Source: Bidens hawaiensis (lineage: Eukaryota > Streptophyta > Magnoliopsida > Asterales > Asteraceae). From it: a stretch of 64,000 nucleotides of DNA. Both the position numbers and the translations under genes were made by a program. The notes beneath the pieces were generated by a model. That model saw nothing but the letters and a program-made list of their open reading frames with translations, was not told the DNA's origin and did no database searches. Shown in pieces: positions 1 through 11,330 of this stretch (the stretch's first letter is position 1; each line of letters begins with the position of its first letter). The stretch covers positions 1 to 64,000 of the forward strand of contig JAIQDT010007618.1 in assembly GCA_021521415.1 (NCBI GenBank), in the 5' to 3' direction.

Positions 1-2380
1 CCATGCGAGGACTTTGATAATTATGTAGGCCTTCATAATTACTTAGATCGTCGGATGGTCCACATAACTCGTCCCATCATGTGGGTTACAAAAACGTTTG
101 CAAACATGATTTTAAGAAAACAAGAGTTTTAATACGTTTCAGTTATAATTAGAAAATATTGCTAAAAATGAATTAAATTTTGAGTTGTTTTAATTAAAAT
201 TTATAAATGTCTTTTGATAAAAGTTATAAAACTTGAAAGTTTGAAAAAAAAGGATTCCTTGGGGTTGAGAGTGAAACAAATAAGGATAAGTGAGGACAAT
301 AGATAAATTATGAGTACGGTATTATAGACGGTTGACTTTTGAAAAGATTGGAATTTATTACATGATCATAACCACTTAAAATTAATAAGTATTTATATTA
401 AAATTGTTTAAATCCAAAAATCGAATAAAGATTTGTTATAATGTATGATTGAAAAAGATAAAACATGTTTCGATAAAAATGGCAAAAACATCTTTGATAA
501 ACTTAGTCATGATTGATTTGTTTTTACTAAGTTAAAATATTTTGGTTAAATAGATTTATAAAAATTTGAATAATTGAAGTTGATTGAATCGCAATGATTT
601 GGTTAGGTTGCAAAGTAGGGTTTTAAAATTAGACGACATAGACCGTTGTGGGACGTCTTGTGGTACGAGTCAAGTGATTACATTGGGTATAAAGCGATAT
701 GAGGATTGAATTGAATGATGATAGTTGTAGGCGAAGCATAACAAGTGAACTTTGACGTAAAGGTTCTTGTTTAAGGTGCTATGATTTTGTTGAGATTGAT
801 TGTTAATTTGATTAACAACATATAGTTGATGTTTAGGCCTGCGTTTGTTATTGTTGTTGTTATTGTTAAGAGAATGAGTAGGGGTAAATGAGTTAAAATT
901 TCCAACAATTAGTTTAATGAACAATATTGCGTTTATGTTTTGGAAATTGAGTTGATATATTAGAGATGGCAGGAGCTATCTCCTTGACTAACATGTGACC
1001 ATGAGGTGATTATAAAAAATAAATGTTTGATGTTGTTTAATGTTGAGGAGACATTATATGATTAATAAAGATGTGATTTAATGGGAAGATTGGGTAGTTG
1101 TGTAGATTTCATATGAGTTATTGTGTAACATGAAGATCAAGTATGTTATGCTGATGTTATTCACAACTTAAGGATAAGTTAGAATCTAGACGAAAATTAA
1201 TGAGCGAATAAGTTTTATCAAAGTTTGATATGTTTTACAAATTAACATTTTGAGGTTAAAAAAATCTGATTTTTCCCCAAATTGAAAATAAACCCTAGAA
1301 TCTGCAATCACTAAATCCGTTAATCGTTAATCTAATTAATGTTAGGGTTATTAACACACTGATGAAAACGAACTGGAAAAAACTATCTATTACCTTTAAA
1401 GGCGCTGGTTAGATGGGGAACGATAGACGAATAACGGCGGCTCTAACGAGTTCAAGGACGGCATAAACAGGTTGTTTCAATCTAATTGATATTGAGGTTT
1501 TGATTCGCGCTATACAGAAGGAGGTGCAGAAAGTTTTAATTTGATTTTTATCAACTGTTAAGGGTATATCCTATTATGAACATAGACGGTTTGGTTATAA
1601 AATCCCATACTTATAAATTGATTGTTATTTCCTAATTCGTAGCGTCGGTGAGTTCGTTTTATACGTATAAATGATTTTGTATAATCAATTTCAGTTATAA
1701 CGAGAAGATTAAGGATCAAGAAAACCATCGGGTTATGAGTTTGGGTATAAAACAGGTATGGATCTTGGATATTGGGTTGGGTCACCAGGTTATATGGATC
1801 ATAATATGATATTTGCAATTTAGTCCTTAAAGTTTGAAAATGGAAACATAAAGGGATAATAGTTATACTTTGGGGTATTTTTTGTCATTACTTGAAAGTT
1901 AAAAATATATATTATATAAATAATTAAACAATAATATAATAACAATTAATTAACTTGATAAAAGCATGAACATAATTTGATAAAATAACCCGAATATAAA
2001 AGCGGGTCGGGTAACGGCCATTATATAATATTTGGAAAACCCGAGTTGTTACAAATAACTTAAATAAGTACCGAATACAACGAATTTGTATGGAGTTTTA
2101 CCAAAATAAGAGGATAATTTGATGCTAAAAGGTGTACACATTGTGTTACATCACTCAGCATGTGTTGTTGACAAACTTTTCTATTTTATACGAATATGCA
2201 GGTTATTGTTTGAACTAGTTGCAAGATTTGGTGAAGACTTAGTGAAGAATTTAAGTTAGAAGGAATTATCAAGAATAAATCAAGACTAGTTTAATTTAAA
2301 TTATTTGTTTGCCTTATTTCAAAATTATGTACTTTGATTACTTGGATATGTTTGAATATTTAAATCAAATTGTCATTTTA
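1..2380. other. AT-rich non-coding sequence, nothing recognised
   Basis: Short open frames on both strands (for example minus 924-670 and 1818-1558) have low-complexity, compositionally biased translations and match no family I recognise. A GTT-rich microsatellite-like patch lies at about 844-866. No splice-consistent gene model is visible. Confidence 0.5.
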
Positions 2381-2464
2381 AATTATTGCATGATAGTACC
2401 TTGAGAGCTGTGAGCAATCAGCTCACGCCTCGGCATTTTCGCCTTAGGTTAGGGTGCGACAGAT

Positions 2465-2476
2465 TGGTATCAGAGC
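2465..2476 (+). promoter_or_regulatory. tRNA-iMet primer-binding site
   Basis: TGGTATCAGAGC is complementary to the 3' end of plant initiator tRNA-Met. It lies just after a CA-ending sequence (2460-2461), as expected immediately downstream of a 5' LTR. Confidence 0.7.
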
Positions 2477-3071
2477 CGAAGGTTAAAGATATGTCGTTAG
2501 TGGTGCCTTAGTAACATGCTTAGGAGCCCCATACGTGCTTATCTGTTTGCCTTATGTGTTCTAATTAATTGTTTACAGTTTTCTTAGATAAATTGACTAT
2601 TTATTATTTATTATTATATTGTTATGCGCGCGCACACACAACTCTGAGGCTATGCCTCAATCTTCAAATATAATTTTTCTTAAATTATTTAAATCAAGTA
2701 GATTGATTTTATTTTTGGGAAAATCCTTAAGAATTCCCTAGTTTTGTTTTTACTCATTTACCTTAAGGCTAGGTAGTATGACAAGTTCCTCTAGGTTAAA
2801 GCGGAACACAGCTGTCATGCGACCGACACCTTAGGTTGAATTTTAAACCGAATTCACGGATGTTCGTGGCTAAATTCGGTAAATTCCGATTATTATGTTT
2901 TGTTATTTAATTGGTTAGTTGGGTGAAAAATCCATGGTATCCATGGGCACTCATACTATCCATTCCTTATCTTGTTTTGGATGTTATTTTTGTTGGAGTT
3001 CATCATACGTGGTGGTTCACGGGATGCTTCAACTACTCATATTTTTCTTTCGTTTATTCGTTATTTATTTT

Positions 3072-3253
3072 GGTCGGTTAAAACGCCATGTAACGCTCAT
3101 GGGCTGACAAACTCTATTGTATTGTTACATTGTTAATTAGTTGGGACAGTTAAAACGCCATGTAACTCTCATGGGCTGTCCAACTCAGTTACTTTTATTC
3201 GTTAGTTTCGTTGGGCCATTAAAACTGCCATGAAAAGCTCATGGGAGGCCAAC
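3072..3253 (+). repeat. Three imperfect tandem repeats of about 70 bp
   Basis: Three units share a core like GTTAAAACGCCATGTAA followed by CTCATGGG (starts near 3072, 3143 and 3213). They lie in the leader between the PBS and the gag fragment. A weaker related unit may lie around 2925-2955. Confidence 0.6.
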
Positions 3254-3556
3254 ACACAATTTATGTTTCGTTAGTTTATTGTAAAGTTGACTTAATCAAA
3301 TAAAAATTAACTTTTAAACTGACCTCATCTCCTCGTGTAGTCATCACACACTAATCATATTGACTACAACATCTAATAACTATTAACATAATGTATTCCT
3401 TATCTTGTAATCTTTTACTTTTATTACTCATGATACGACGCAAATTCCCCACTTCTAAAAGCAAAAATTTTATAAGTTATCTAAGCAATTAACGTTTTAT
3501 TAGTAAATGATTTCCTCAACTTATTCTTATAAATCTTTATTTTTGATCCTCGTAAA

Positions 3557-4018
3557 ATGTCTTCCCTAAGAAACCATCGTCATTCTCGACACTAATCGAC
3601 TGATTCTCATCACCGCCGTATAGCTGCTTGTATAGCCAGAGAGTTAACTACTGCGATCTCTAGGTTAGTAACCCAAATTCAAAACATCCATGCAACCAAT
3701 CCTACCCAACCACAAGCCTCTTCAACTTTTCTGAAAAAGAGACCTTACAAGAAACGTAAGAACCCCATCTGCAGAACCTGCGATCGTCATCACCTGATCA
3801 ACTCCAATTGTCGTATTTGCACAAATTGTAACTGTTATGGCCACCTTGATAATTATTTTCGTCAAGTCCGTAGTGCACCAACTTCTCCACAACGATTTGA
3901 GACGCCCGTTTCTCGAAACACTACTGTGCCATCTACTCAACCCGGTGTTTATAATACCCGTACTTGCTACTATTGTGGAGACCCAAACCATCTTCGTAGT
4001 CCGTATTTGCTACTATTA
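3557..4018 (+). pseudogene. gag C-terminal (zinc-knuckle) fragment, Ty3/gypsy
   Basis: One frame from ATG 3557 has a single stop (TAA, codon 13) and then stays open to about 4042. It is rich in Arg/Lys, then Cys/His: CRTCDRHH near 3774, CRICTNCNCYGHLDN near 3813, and CYYCGDPNHLRS near 3964. This is the spaced knuckle pattern of the nucleocapsid part of plant gypsy Gag. The last knuckle loses its final Cys where the frame enters the downstream repeat. No capsid core and no pol are present. A non-functional fragment; exact lineage not assignable. Confidence 0.6.
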
Positions 4019-4455
4019 GGGGCCTGCTTTAGCAATTTCTGAAAACCAACCTTAACGGGTTTCTATCTTAAAAATGTTTTTGTTGAGTTTATAAATAGTT
4101 AAATAATAATAGTAATTAAAATGAAAAAACGAGAGAGTAAACCAAATATCAAATTGAAAAGTGATGGGAAAGAGATTCACCTGGGTTGGGTAAACCAAAT
4201 GAAAACTAACGAAGCTTCGGGTTCTAACGAGTCACAAATTGATTTCTAAAAATGAGTTAATCAAAGTCAACTAAGTCTTACTAAATCACTTTATCAATCT
4301 CACTAGCAAACACATAATCAAAAATCAATTAATCGTAAGCACAAGTGAATATTATATGGCCCCTTATAAATAGATCACTTGGCCAGTCACTTCATTAGAC
4401 TATCCTAAGGTCAAATTATGAACAACTTCTGGTTCTCGGGGTAACAATTTCAATT
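4018..4455 (+). repeat. Direct repeat, copy 1 (about 438 bp)
   Basis: Begins AGGGGCCTGCTTTAGCAATT and ends near GTAACAATTTCAAT. A near-identical copy lies at 4771-5203 with small indels. It contains no coding frame. This copy is fused directly to the gag fragment. Class unknown; possibly untranslated DNA of a non-autonomous LTR element. Confidence 0.7.
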
Positions 4456-4770
4456 AGTCTACATATTTAAACTTCGTTACACATATTTTTTGGCCTCTGA
4501 CATCGAATGTTCCTTTGTTACACGGGTATCTTGATAGTGTAGACTAACAAATTCATAAGTTAGTACGAAGTAACTTTATTGTGTAGTTTGTATGCGCTTA
4601 CGTTGATAAGATTGACGTTGATGTGTGTGAAATGTATATATAAATAATAATAAAAACAAATCACAAGCTAAGTTTTAGAAATATGGAATCACGAAACTAC
4701 GCTTAACACAACATCAGCAAGTGTATCGGTCGTGCAGTAGCACAGTGTAGTAAGTCCGGATATCGAACTC
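4456..4770. other. Spacer between direct repeats
   Basis: Non-coding AT-rich spacer. Its end (about 4715-4770) reads like the boundary of a dispersed repeat (GTGTAGTAAGTCCGGATATC). No gene seen. Confidence 0.4.
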
Positions 4771-5203
4771 AGGGGCCTGCTTTAGCAATTTCTGAAAAAC
4801 CAACCTTAACAGGTTTCTATTTTTAAAATGTTTTTTTGAGTTTATAAATAATTAAATAATAATAATTAAAATGACAACGAGAAAGTAAACCAAATAACAG
4901 CTTGAATAGTGATGGGAAAGAGATTCACTTGGGTTGGATAAACCTAATGACAACTAACGAAGCTTCGGGTTCTAACGAGTCACAAATCGATTCCTAAAAA
5001 TGAGTTAACCAAAGGCAACTAAGTCTTATTAATTCACTTTTATCAGTCTCACTAGCGAACACATAATAATAAATCAATTAATTGTAAGCGCTAGTGAATA
5101 TTCTATGCCCCTTATAAGTAGATCACTTGGCCAGTCTCTTCATTAGACTATCCTAAGGTCAAATTATGAACAACTTCGGGTTGCCGGTGGTAACAATTTC
5201 AAT
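4771..5203 (+). repeat. Direct repeat, copy 2 (about 433 bp)
   Basis: Second copy of the module at 4018-4455, with the same start and the same end. It continues into further non-coding sequence that copy 1 lacks. Confidence 0.7.
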
Positions 5204-6655
5204 AGGGCTTAATAGCTTGATTCAAAAGACAACCTAATAAGCATGATAATCCTATGTGATCTCACAGGAATCACTCAACCAACTACGTAGGAAGATAAAC
5301 TAACTCTTACTATCATGACATGACTAGTAAGAGGAGTACCACTAAGATTGTAATGGTTCAACTGGTCAAATCCTATGGTGACGAATACCACATTAATACT
5401 AGAAACACAAAGTATCCGGCTAACAAACAACCCTAGAATCACAACACAAAGGATGAAATCAATATCACACGGGACTCATACCAATCAAATCAGACAGTAT
5501 TCAATAGTTTAACACCAAATCGACCCATATTATTATTCATATCACAAACCATAGAAATTCACAACTCGTAAAAACCAGAAAACAACATTAATATTGATTT
5601 ATTAACCCGTCCTAGAAAAATCTAAGGTGTTTAACCTCTCATATTCATTTAACAATCAAAGCTAGAAGCAAAAGTAGAAGATATGTTCATAAACTCAAAT
5701 TTGAATGTGTAAACAAAGTAATAAATGATAATCGGACTGAAATACTCATTAACATTTTTGATCATCACTTTGGTTGATCTTTGAAGCTTCCAGCAAGTTA
5801 TCCTCTGCTCCAATGTTAAACTCCCTGATCTAGTGTCGAAGAATCACTTAAAAAGTCCTAGAATCATGTAATTAAAGCCTTTACAAAATTGTATCCCGAT
5901 AGATCGGCGATGGACCGTCGGGAGATCCCCGGTGGTCCGTTGTGGTCATGCCATTGACAATGACGTTAGCCCTCTTATGTTAAGTCAACTCATGTTGGTG
6001 TAAGGGCGACATGCCATTGCAAAAACACACAGTGGTCCGTTGTGAGACTCAAAATAAGAATCTTTAATTCGTCTTCAATTCTTCGACTATCTAAGTCTCG
6101 ATATCCGCATAAGATCATCAAAAGCCAAATGGCCATCATGTGTACCTCGAAAATAAACTATTAAGTGATTAAGTACATATCCTACGACAATTTAGTACAA
6201 GTACATGTAAAAAATGAGGAATATTAATAATAAAAATATGTATATTTTTCATCGCAATCGACATACATGATAAGATTACCATACATTATGTAGTTGACTG
6301 CCCTCTATATTCTTATTCATTATTCTTATTAATTAGATTGGTCCAATTATGTATGGTTAACATCTATGATTTTTTTGTATTTCGCAATAAGGGAAACATT
6401 GTGATTTATCTACCTTTACAATTGTTATATATTATATAGTTATGCGACAGTCTTATATATGTTATAAGTAGTTATGCTACCAAATTATTTGTGTTATACT
6501 TAAATAGATAATTTATGTCATAGTCTAGGCTACTACTATATTGTTTTTATGCCTCTACATGTGGGGTTGGGTTTACACGCACACTTTTTATGGAATAAAA
6601 AGGATAAAATTATCTGTGACAACGGTTCGAGATTACGACGCCTCCATTTAATACA
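5204..6655. other. Non-coding sequence, nothing recognised
   Basis: No supported frame. A GC-richer patch at 5888-6050 contains repeated GGTCCGTTGTG-like strings but no identifiable element. Confidence 0.4.
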
Positions 6656-7171
6656 TGGTGAATTGGATTTTAATAATTTCAACTTAATGCAGTTGGCCGA
6701 TAATAATCCCAACTTAAAAAATAGCTGTCACCGGTCCCAACTTTCACAAAATTTGTTTTCCTTATACCCCTGTTAAAAAAACTTAATGTTAAGTTTTTTT
6801 TCCATATTTCAATTCGATGTTTTAGGGCTTTCGATCGAAATGAGGATACAAATCGATTGATGTAAAATTTACCTCGAAACGGTACTCCAAACATCTTGAT
6901 TTTTGTTAATTAAAAGTTTACACATCGGATCGTTTTGACAATCATTTTGAGGTAAGTTTTACATCAATTGACTCATATCCTCATTCCCTATGAAAGCCCT
7001 AAAACATCAATTTGAAATTTGGAACAAAATTTAATGCTGTTAAGTTTGTTTTAACGGGGGTCCAATGAAAACAAACAATGTGAAAGTTGGGACCGGTAAC
7101 AACTATTTTATAAGTTGAGATTATTATCGGCCAACTACATTAAGTTGAGATTATTAAAATCCAATTTTCCA
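6656..7171. mobile_element. Fold-back MITE (long terminal inverted repeats)
   Basis: The left arm (about 6656-6905) and right arm (about 6925-7171) are reverse complements over roughly 245 bp with scattered mismatches; for example TTGGCCGATAATAATC on the left pairs with GATTATTATCGGCCAA on the right. Termini are TGGTGAATTGG on the left and the complement of TGGAAAATTGG on the right. The flanks repeat TAATACA(T) (6649-6656 and 7172-7179), a probable 7-9-bp target-site duplication. This suggests a Mutator-like or hAT-like non-autonomous element. No transposase frame. The short ORFs here are shadows of the hairpin. Confidence 0.75.
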
Positions 7172-7179
7172 TAATACAT

Positions 7180-8186
7180 TGGAGGTACATTGATGCTATA
7201 TGTATATTTATATACTTATCTAGCTAAACGTATGAATTGATCATAGTTTCCTGCTTATATTATATATAGGAGGAACACATGCTATGTATGCTGACAATAC
7301 CACATCATATTGGAACATGGACTAGCAAGCCATGTATATGTACTTCATTTGATGTGCTCAACCTAGGCTTTTACTACACGTGTTATGATTACCCTATTTG
7401 TCGATGATTGTCATATTTGTTAATAACTTGAGCTTCAATAGGATTGTTCATTTTCGTATATGTTACGTACATTGAGATTATGACACTTGTTACCTTTTAG
7501 TGTTTTCTATGTTATATATTCCATCGTTCAAGACATGTAGACTATATCCTGATCTCTAGCACATGAATCTCGATAGTTGTAAATTATATTATACTCGTGT
7601 GTGATTTGGATGTTACTAACTTAAAATCCTTTGATTTGATAGTTTATTTTTACATACAACTATTACATTAACTGCCCTATACAACACTTTATCTCATTCA
7701 TACTATATGTGTACCTCACTTCTCATAGCAAACATCTTAACGTTTGTAAATGACATACTTGGTTGTTTGATTTTCACTATAATAGTGATATACCATTGTA
7801 TTATGGGTTGAAATTTCGCATTATAGAGGCTTTGTCCAACATAAACAAACTCTAGCTACCATAGGCGCTAATGGAAATGTTTATAGTCAAACTAGATGAA
7901 TGAATAATGTCACAATTTTCTTATTGTTTATATAATGGCAAAACAATAACATTCCTCTAACAAAATGGCATAACTCATTTAAAGTTGATAACTATATTTA
8001 CATCAAATAACAAGGGTCACGATTATGGTAACAAATAAAATGTTTTATAGTTATTTTCAGATGTTTAAAAGGAAATCCCGTAACAAGGTTTGCATTTGTG
8101 CTTAGATTATTCTTTAATGCAACCAATGTGAATCTAATGCCATAACAAAGAGGGCAAGTTACCCCTAACTTGCAGTGTAACGCTTG
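7180..8186. other. Non-coding sequence, nothing recognised
   Basis: AT-rich, without a supported frame, element terminus or RNA gene. Confidence 0.4.
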
Positions 8187-8524
8187 TGATGAATTACGTG
8201 AAAACCTTACAACTATAGAGTTTTGCATCAAGGACAATATACTTAATGGTTTCTTCAAATACTGAACTAAATCTGTTACTTTTACAATTATTAAATGTAA
8301 ATATTACTTCAATTTAGATTTCCATCTAAATCTTTGTTGAAATGTAAACACCATGTGATGAATTACGTGAAAACCATACAACTATAGAGTTTTGCATCAA
8401 GGACAATATACTTAATGGTTTCTTCAAATACTGAACTAAATCTGTTACTTTTACGATTGTTAAATGTAAATATTTCTTCAATTTAGATTTCCATCTAAAT
8501 CTTTGTTGAAATGTAAACACCATA
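8187..8524 (+). repeat. 169-bp tandem duplication
   Basis: Unit 1 is 8187-8355 and unit 2 is 8356-8524, both starting TGATGAATTACGTGAAAACC and ending in AAATGTAAACACCAT. Only a few substitutions separate them, so the duplication is fairly recent. The minus-strand ORFs across it share a segment merely because the DNA is duplicated. Confidence 0.85.
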
Positions 8525-10241
8525 ATGATAAAGAGTATTTAACATAACCGCACTATTTTACTTTTACATTGTTTCCTTTTTTCTTTTACCTTTTAAATTA
8601 TCATTTAAAATGAATTCAACAATAAAATTAAGTTGAAATGTTTTAAATTATCATTTCTTGCACTTTGAGTCTCCCAGTTTGTTAAATTACCAATTTACCT
8701 CTCAGTCTATTATATTACTAATTAACACCATTAACCCTTAATATACACCCACCCAAACATCCACCACCACTAACCTCCTTAACCACAACCACCCTCTCCA
8801 CCCTAACACCAGCCCAACCATAAACTCATCACTGGCCACCATTACCACCATCGTCTGCAACCACAATCACCATTACCACCACTAACAACAAGAAGCCACC
8901 TTCAGACCCTACTATGCGATTCACAACTGATTAACACAAACATAGAAATCGATTTCTTGAACATTACAATCACAAACCTGCAAATCGATTCCTTGAAACA
9001 CCACCATTACAAACCACGTGGTACTAGCTGAGAATGAACCATCAGTTATGAATGAACCACTGGTCTTGAAAGGTGGTGTTAAATTAATTGCAACAGATTC
9101 AAAAACCGACACGCTAGGGTTTCCATCATTTTGTTTATGAAGATCCAAAAATCCACGTCAGCATATGCAACCGTTGCAGGAGAACACTCACATTGCGCGA
9201 AGATCCTTAACCGAGAGTTGACTTCTAATTTGATGTGATACAAATACCAATTCCGTTTGTTCTACTAGTGATATAGTTGAACCTTTAAGCAACTTGATGA
9301 GATTACATCTTTTATTAGAATCTAGATAACTAGATCGATGTTGGTGGAAATAAATCTACGACATGATGTGAGTGAATATACCACCATACGGATCCGATTT
9401 CGACGACCATTGTTTGCGTTTCTTTAATACTTATAATGGTGTTAGTGGGTAAGGACCACCGTTATTACAAAATTCATACATCTGAATCACCTTAGTCATA
9501 TATTTATAACTATTAGGATCAAGGTCGTAATTAATTAAGTTCGGGGATCAAGTTTGCAATATCTGCAAACCACATGGACCAACCATGAAGTTAAGTCTTT
9601 CTTTAATTTTGACAATTGGTTCCATCACGATAAATCTTATACTCGACTAGTTTTGTTCTGCACTAGGTTTTTGTTCTCAATCGAAGATGATTACAAAATA
9701 TGTAGGTGGTATACATAGTGATGTGGTTGGTGATGGAGGTGATGGTTTTAATATAACTTAATTAATATAAATAATTAAATGGCGACAAATGTATCGAAAT
9801 ACCTCTGCATTTAATGTCTAACTTTAACGGAGAAACTCAAAATAATAAGAAATATCGACATTAGGAGTTCAGGTACCGACATCCATCGTTTAGCACAATG
9901 ACGCAAAGAGTACTTATCTCTATATCTAATGATTTATAACTAAAATGTTATGATTAAGGGGGTGTTTAAAATCATATTACAAGGATACGATAAGATATAT
10001 TGAAAATAAATAATATTATATTCACAATTTTAGTGTGGATACAATTTATTGATAACTGGACAAAGGCACAAATGCATGTGTGTGTTTGGGTGGCTCGTGA
10101 ATAGATAGAAAAGAAGACGCATAAATAAAATTTATTAATATTATATATAACAATAATAATAATGAACCACAAATTATTAATATTTATATAAAGAAAAGAT
10201 AATTATTTTTTCATTTAAAAACCGGAGGTCTAGAGCTTAGG
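8525..10241. other. Non-coding sequence with a C/A-rich patch
   Basis: 8740-8890 is a CCACC/CACCA-rich low-complexity stretch. The minus-strand frame 9148-8921 (75 codons) has no recognisable domain and no splice context. No gene is supported. Confidence 0.4.
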
Positions 10242-10249
10242 GTTTAAAT

Positions 10250-10475
10250 CAGGCACGGCTTCGAGAAAGCAAAAAAAAATCTAGGCCGAAGGCGAAATTT
10301 TTTTGAAGCTTTAATTAAAAATGAGTATTTTGTTGATTTAAACAATTAAATTTTTATATAGGTTTACTTGTTTATAATTTGGGTTGTGTAAAAATTTTTT
10401 ATATAAAAATAGTATTAAACATGATTCAAATTAGACTTGAACCAATAACCTTCTGGTTGAAAGTAATACCCCCTT
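10250..10475 (+). mobile_element. hAT-like element, left part (split by gypsy insertion)
   Basis: Begins CAGGCACGGC, preceded by GTTTAAAT. The right part (24018-24184) ends GGGCCGGCCCTG followed by GTTTAATC. The termini are imperfect inverted repeats of the CAGGG(C)CGGC type seen in plant hAT elements, and the flanking 8-mers match at 6 of 8 positions. With the gypsy insertion removed the element would be about 393 bp and non-coding. Confidence 0.55.
10471..10475 (+). repeat. Target-site duplication CCCTT (left)
   Basis: CCCTT directly abuts the 5' LTR, and the same 5 bp follow the 3' LTR at 24013-24017. Five bp is the usual LTR-retrotransposon duplication. Confidence 0.85.
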
Positions 10476-11272
10476 TATAGAGGTAGGGTACCAAAAAGAC
10501 CTAAATACCCTTAAATAAGGCCCGCGGGTCAATCAGAAGTCCCTCATAAGGCACCCACGGGACATATAAACTATCCGCATAATCAATTGAGGAAGAAACA
10601 CTCTCATAGAACATGCGGAAGCATCATAGCACCCTCAGAAGTCATCCGCAAGAAGGAATAACCTTCTGCGTAAATGGCCACGTGGTAATGCTCCGGGACA
10701 GCTGTCACCTTCTAGAAGATTTACCCAGATGCTTTCTTGGGTAATACGTGATCTTTAGGACAAATAGCCAATGACATCTGGCAAGGTCGTTATAACTGTG
10801 CACATGGCCAATATTCCCCCGATAACCAAATATAAAGAGACACGTGTCCAGGTTGTTATACATGCACATGCAACGTATAGGTTGAACCTATCACATAGGG
10901 ACATGTGTCCAGACGGTTATGCATGCATATTCTTAAGGGACAGCTAGCCCAATCACCTTCCCACATCCTTCGGCTATAAATACCCTCTCGATCATCATAA
11001 GGTATTCATTCACAATCACTGTACTCTCTCAATTTACTTAAGTACTTTATCTTCTCATCAGGACTGTACTTATTCTCACGCCGGAGGGTGGTTACGGGAA
11101 GACTCCCCACCTCATCCTTCCCGTAACAAGCTCACGGTGTTCTGTTTTGCAGGATTCACGTCACTGGACTTTGGAAATTGTGTTCATATCGTATTGAAAG
11201 TTAACCGTATACTACTCTGTGGATTCATCGGATCTAGGACCCATCAGTGGCGAGTAGATCCCTGTTTCTTCA
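10476..11272 (+). repeat. 5' LTR
   Basis: Direct repeat of 23215-24012. It starts TATAGAGGTAGGG rather than the usual TG and ends TTTCTTCA. It holds a TATA box (10975-10982) about 300 bp from its end and the conserved block CTCACGCCGGAGGGTGG, also found in the LTR at 54271-55237. Confidence 0.93.
10975..10982 (+). promoter_or_regulatory. LTR TATA box
   Basis: TATAAATA in the context CGGCTATAAATACC. The same string occurs in the 3' LTR (23714-23721) and in the LTR of the second Tat element (54952-54959). Confidence 0.75.
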
Positions 11273-11273
11273 T

Positions 11274-11290
11274 TGGCGCCATCCGTGGGA
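11274..11290 (+). promoter_or_regulatory. Primer-binding site
   Basis: TGGCGCCATCCGTGGGA starts two bases after the LTR end. The first seven bases match the complement of a tRNA ending GGCGCCA, such as tRNA-Asp; the rest does not allow a firm tRNA assignment. The same TGGCGCCATCCGTG lies after the LTR at 55237. Confidence 0.75.
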
Positions 11291-11330
11291 GTGTTAGAAC
11301 AGCAGAAATTTTTTCTGTTCTCTTTACGAT

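Larger units (their letters stand above)
2381..4018 (+). mobile_element. Degenerate Ty3/gypsy remnant (LTR end, PBS, leader, gag piece)
   Basis: A sequence ending GGTGCGACA at 2461 is followed three bases later by TGGTATCAGAGC, the usual plant LTR-retrotransposon primer-binding site for initiator tRNA-Met. Downstream come a repeated leader and a gag zinc-knuckle fragment in the same orientation. No protease, RT or integrase follows; the gag frame runs straight into an unrelated 430-bp repeat at 4018. I infer a 5' end of a gypsy element truncated by recombination or insertion. The upstream edge of the LTR is not resolved. Confidence 0.6.

Noticed and set aside
670..924. Possible 84-codon gene on the minus strand
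   Set aside because: Asn-rich low-complexity product of a GTT-type repeat; no supporting signals.
8921..9148. Possible small gene on the minus strand
   Set aside because: 75 codons, no domain, no promoter or splice context, adjacent to low-complexity sequence.
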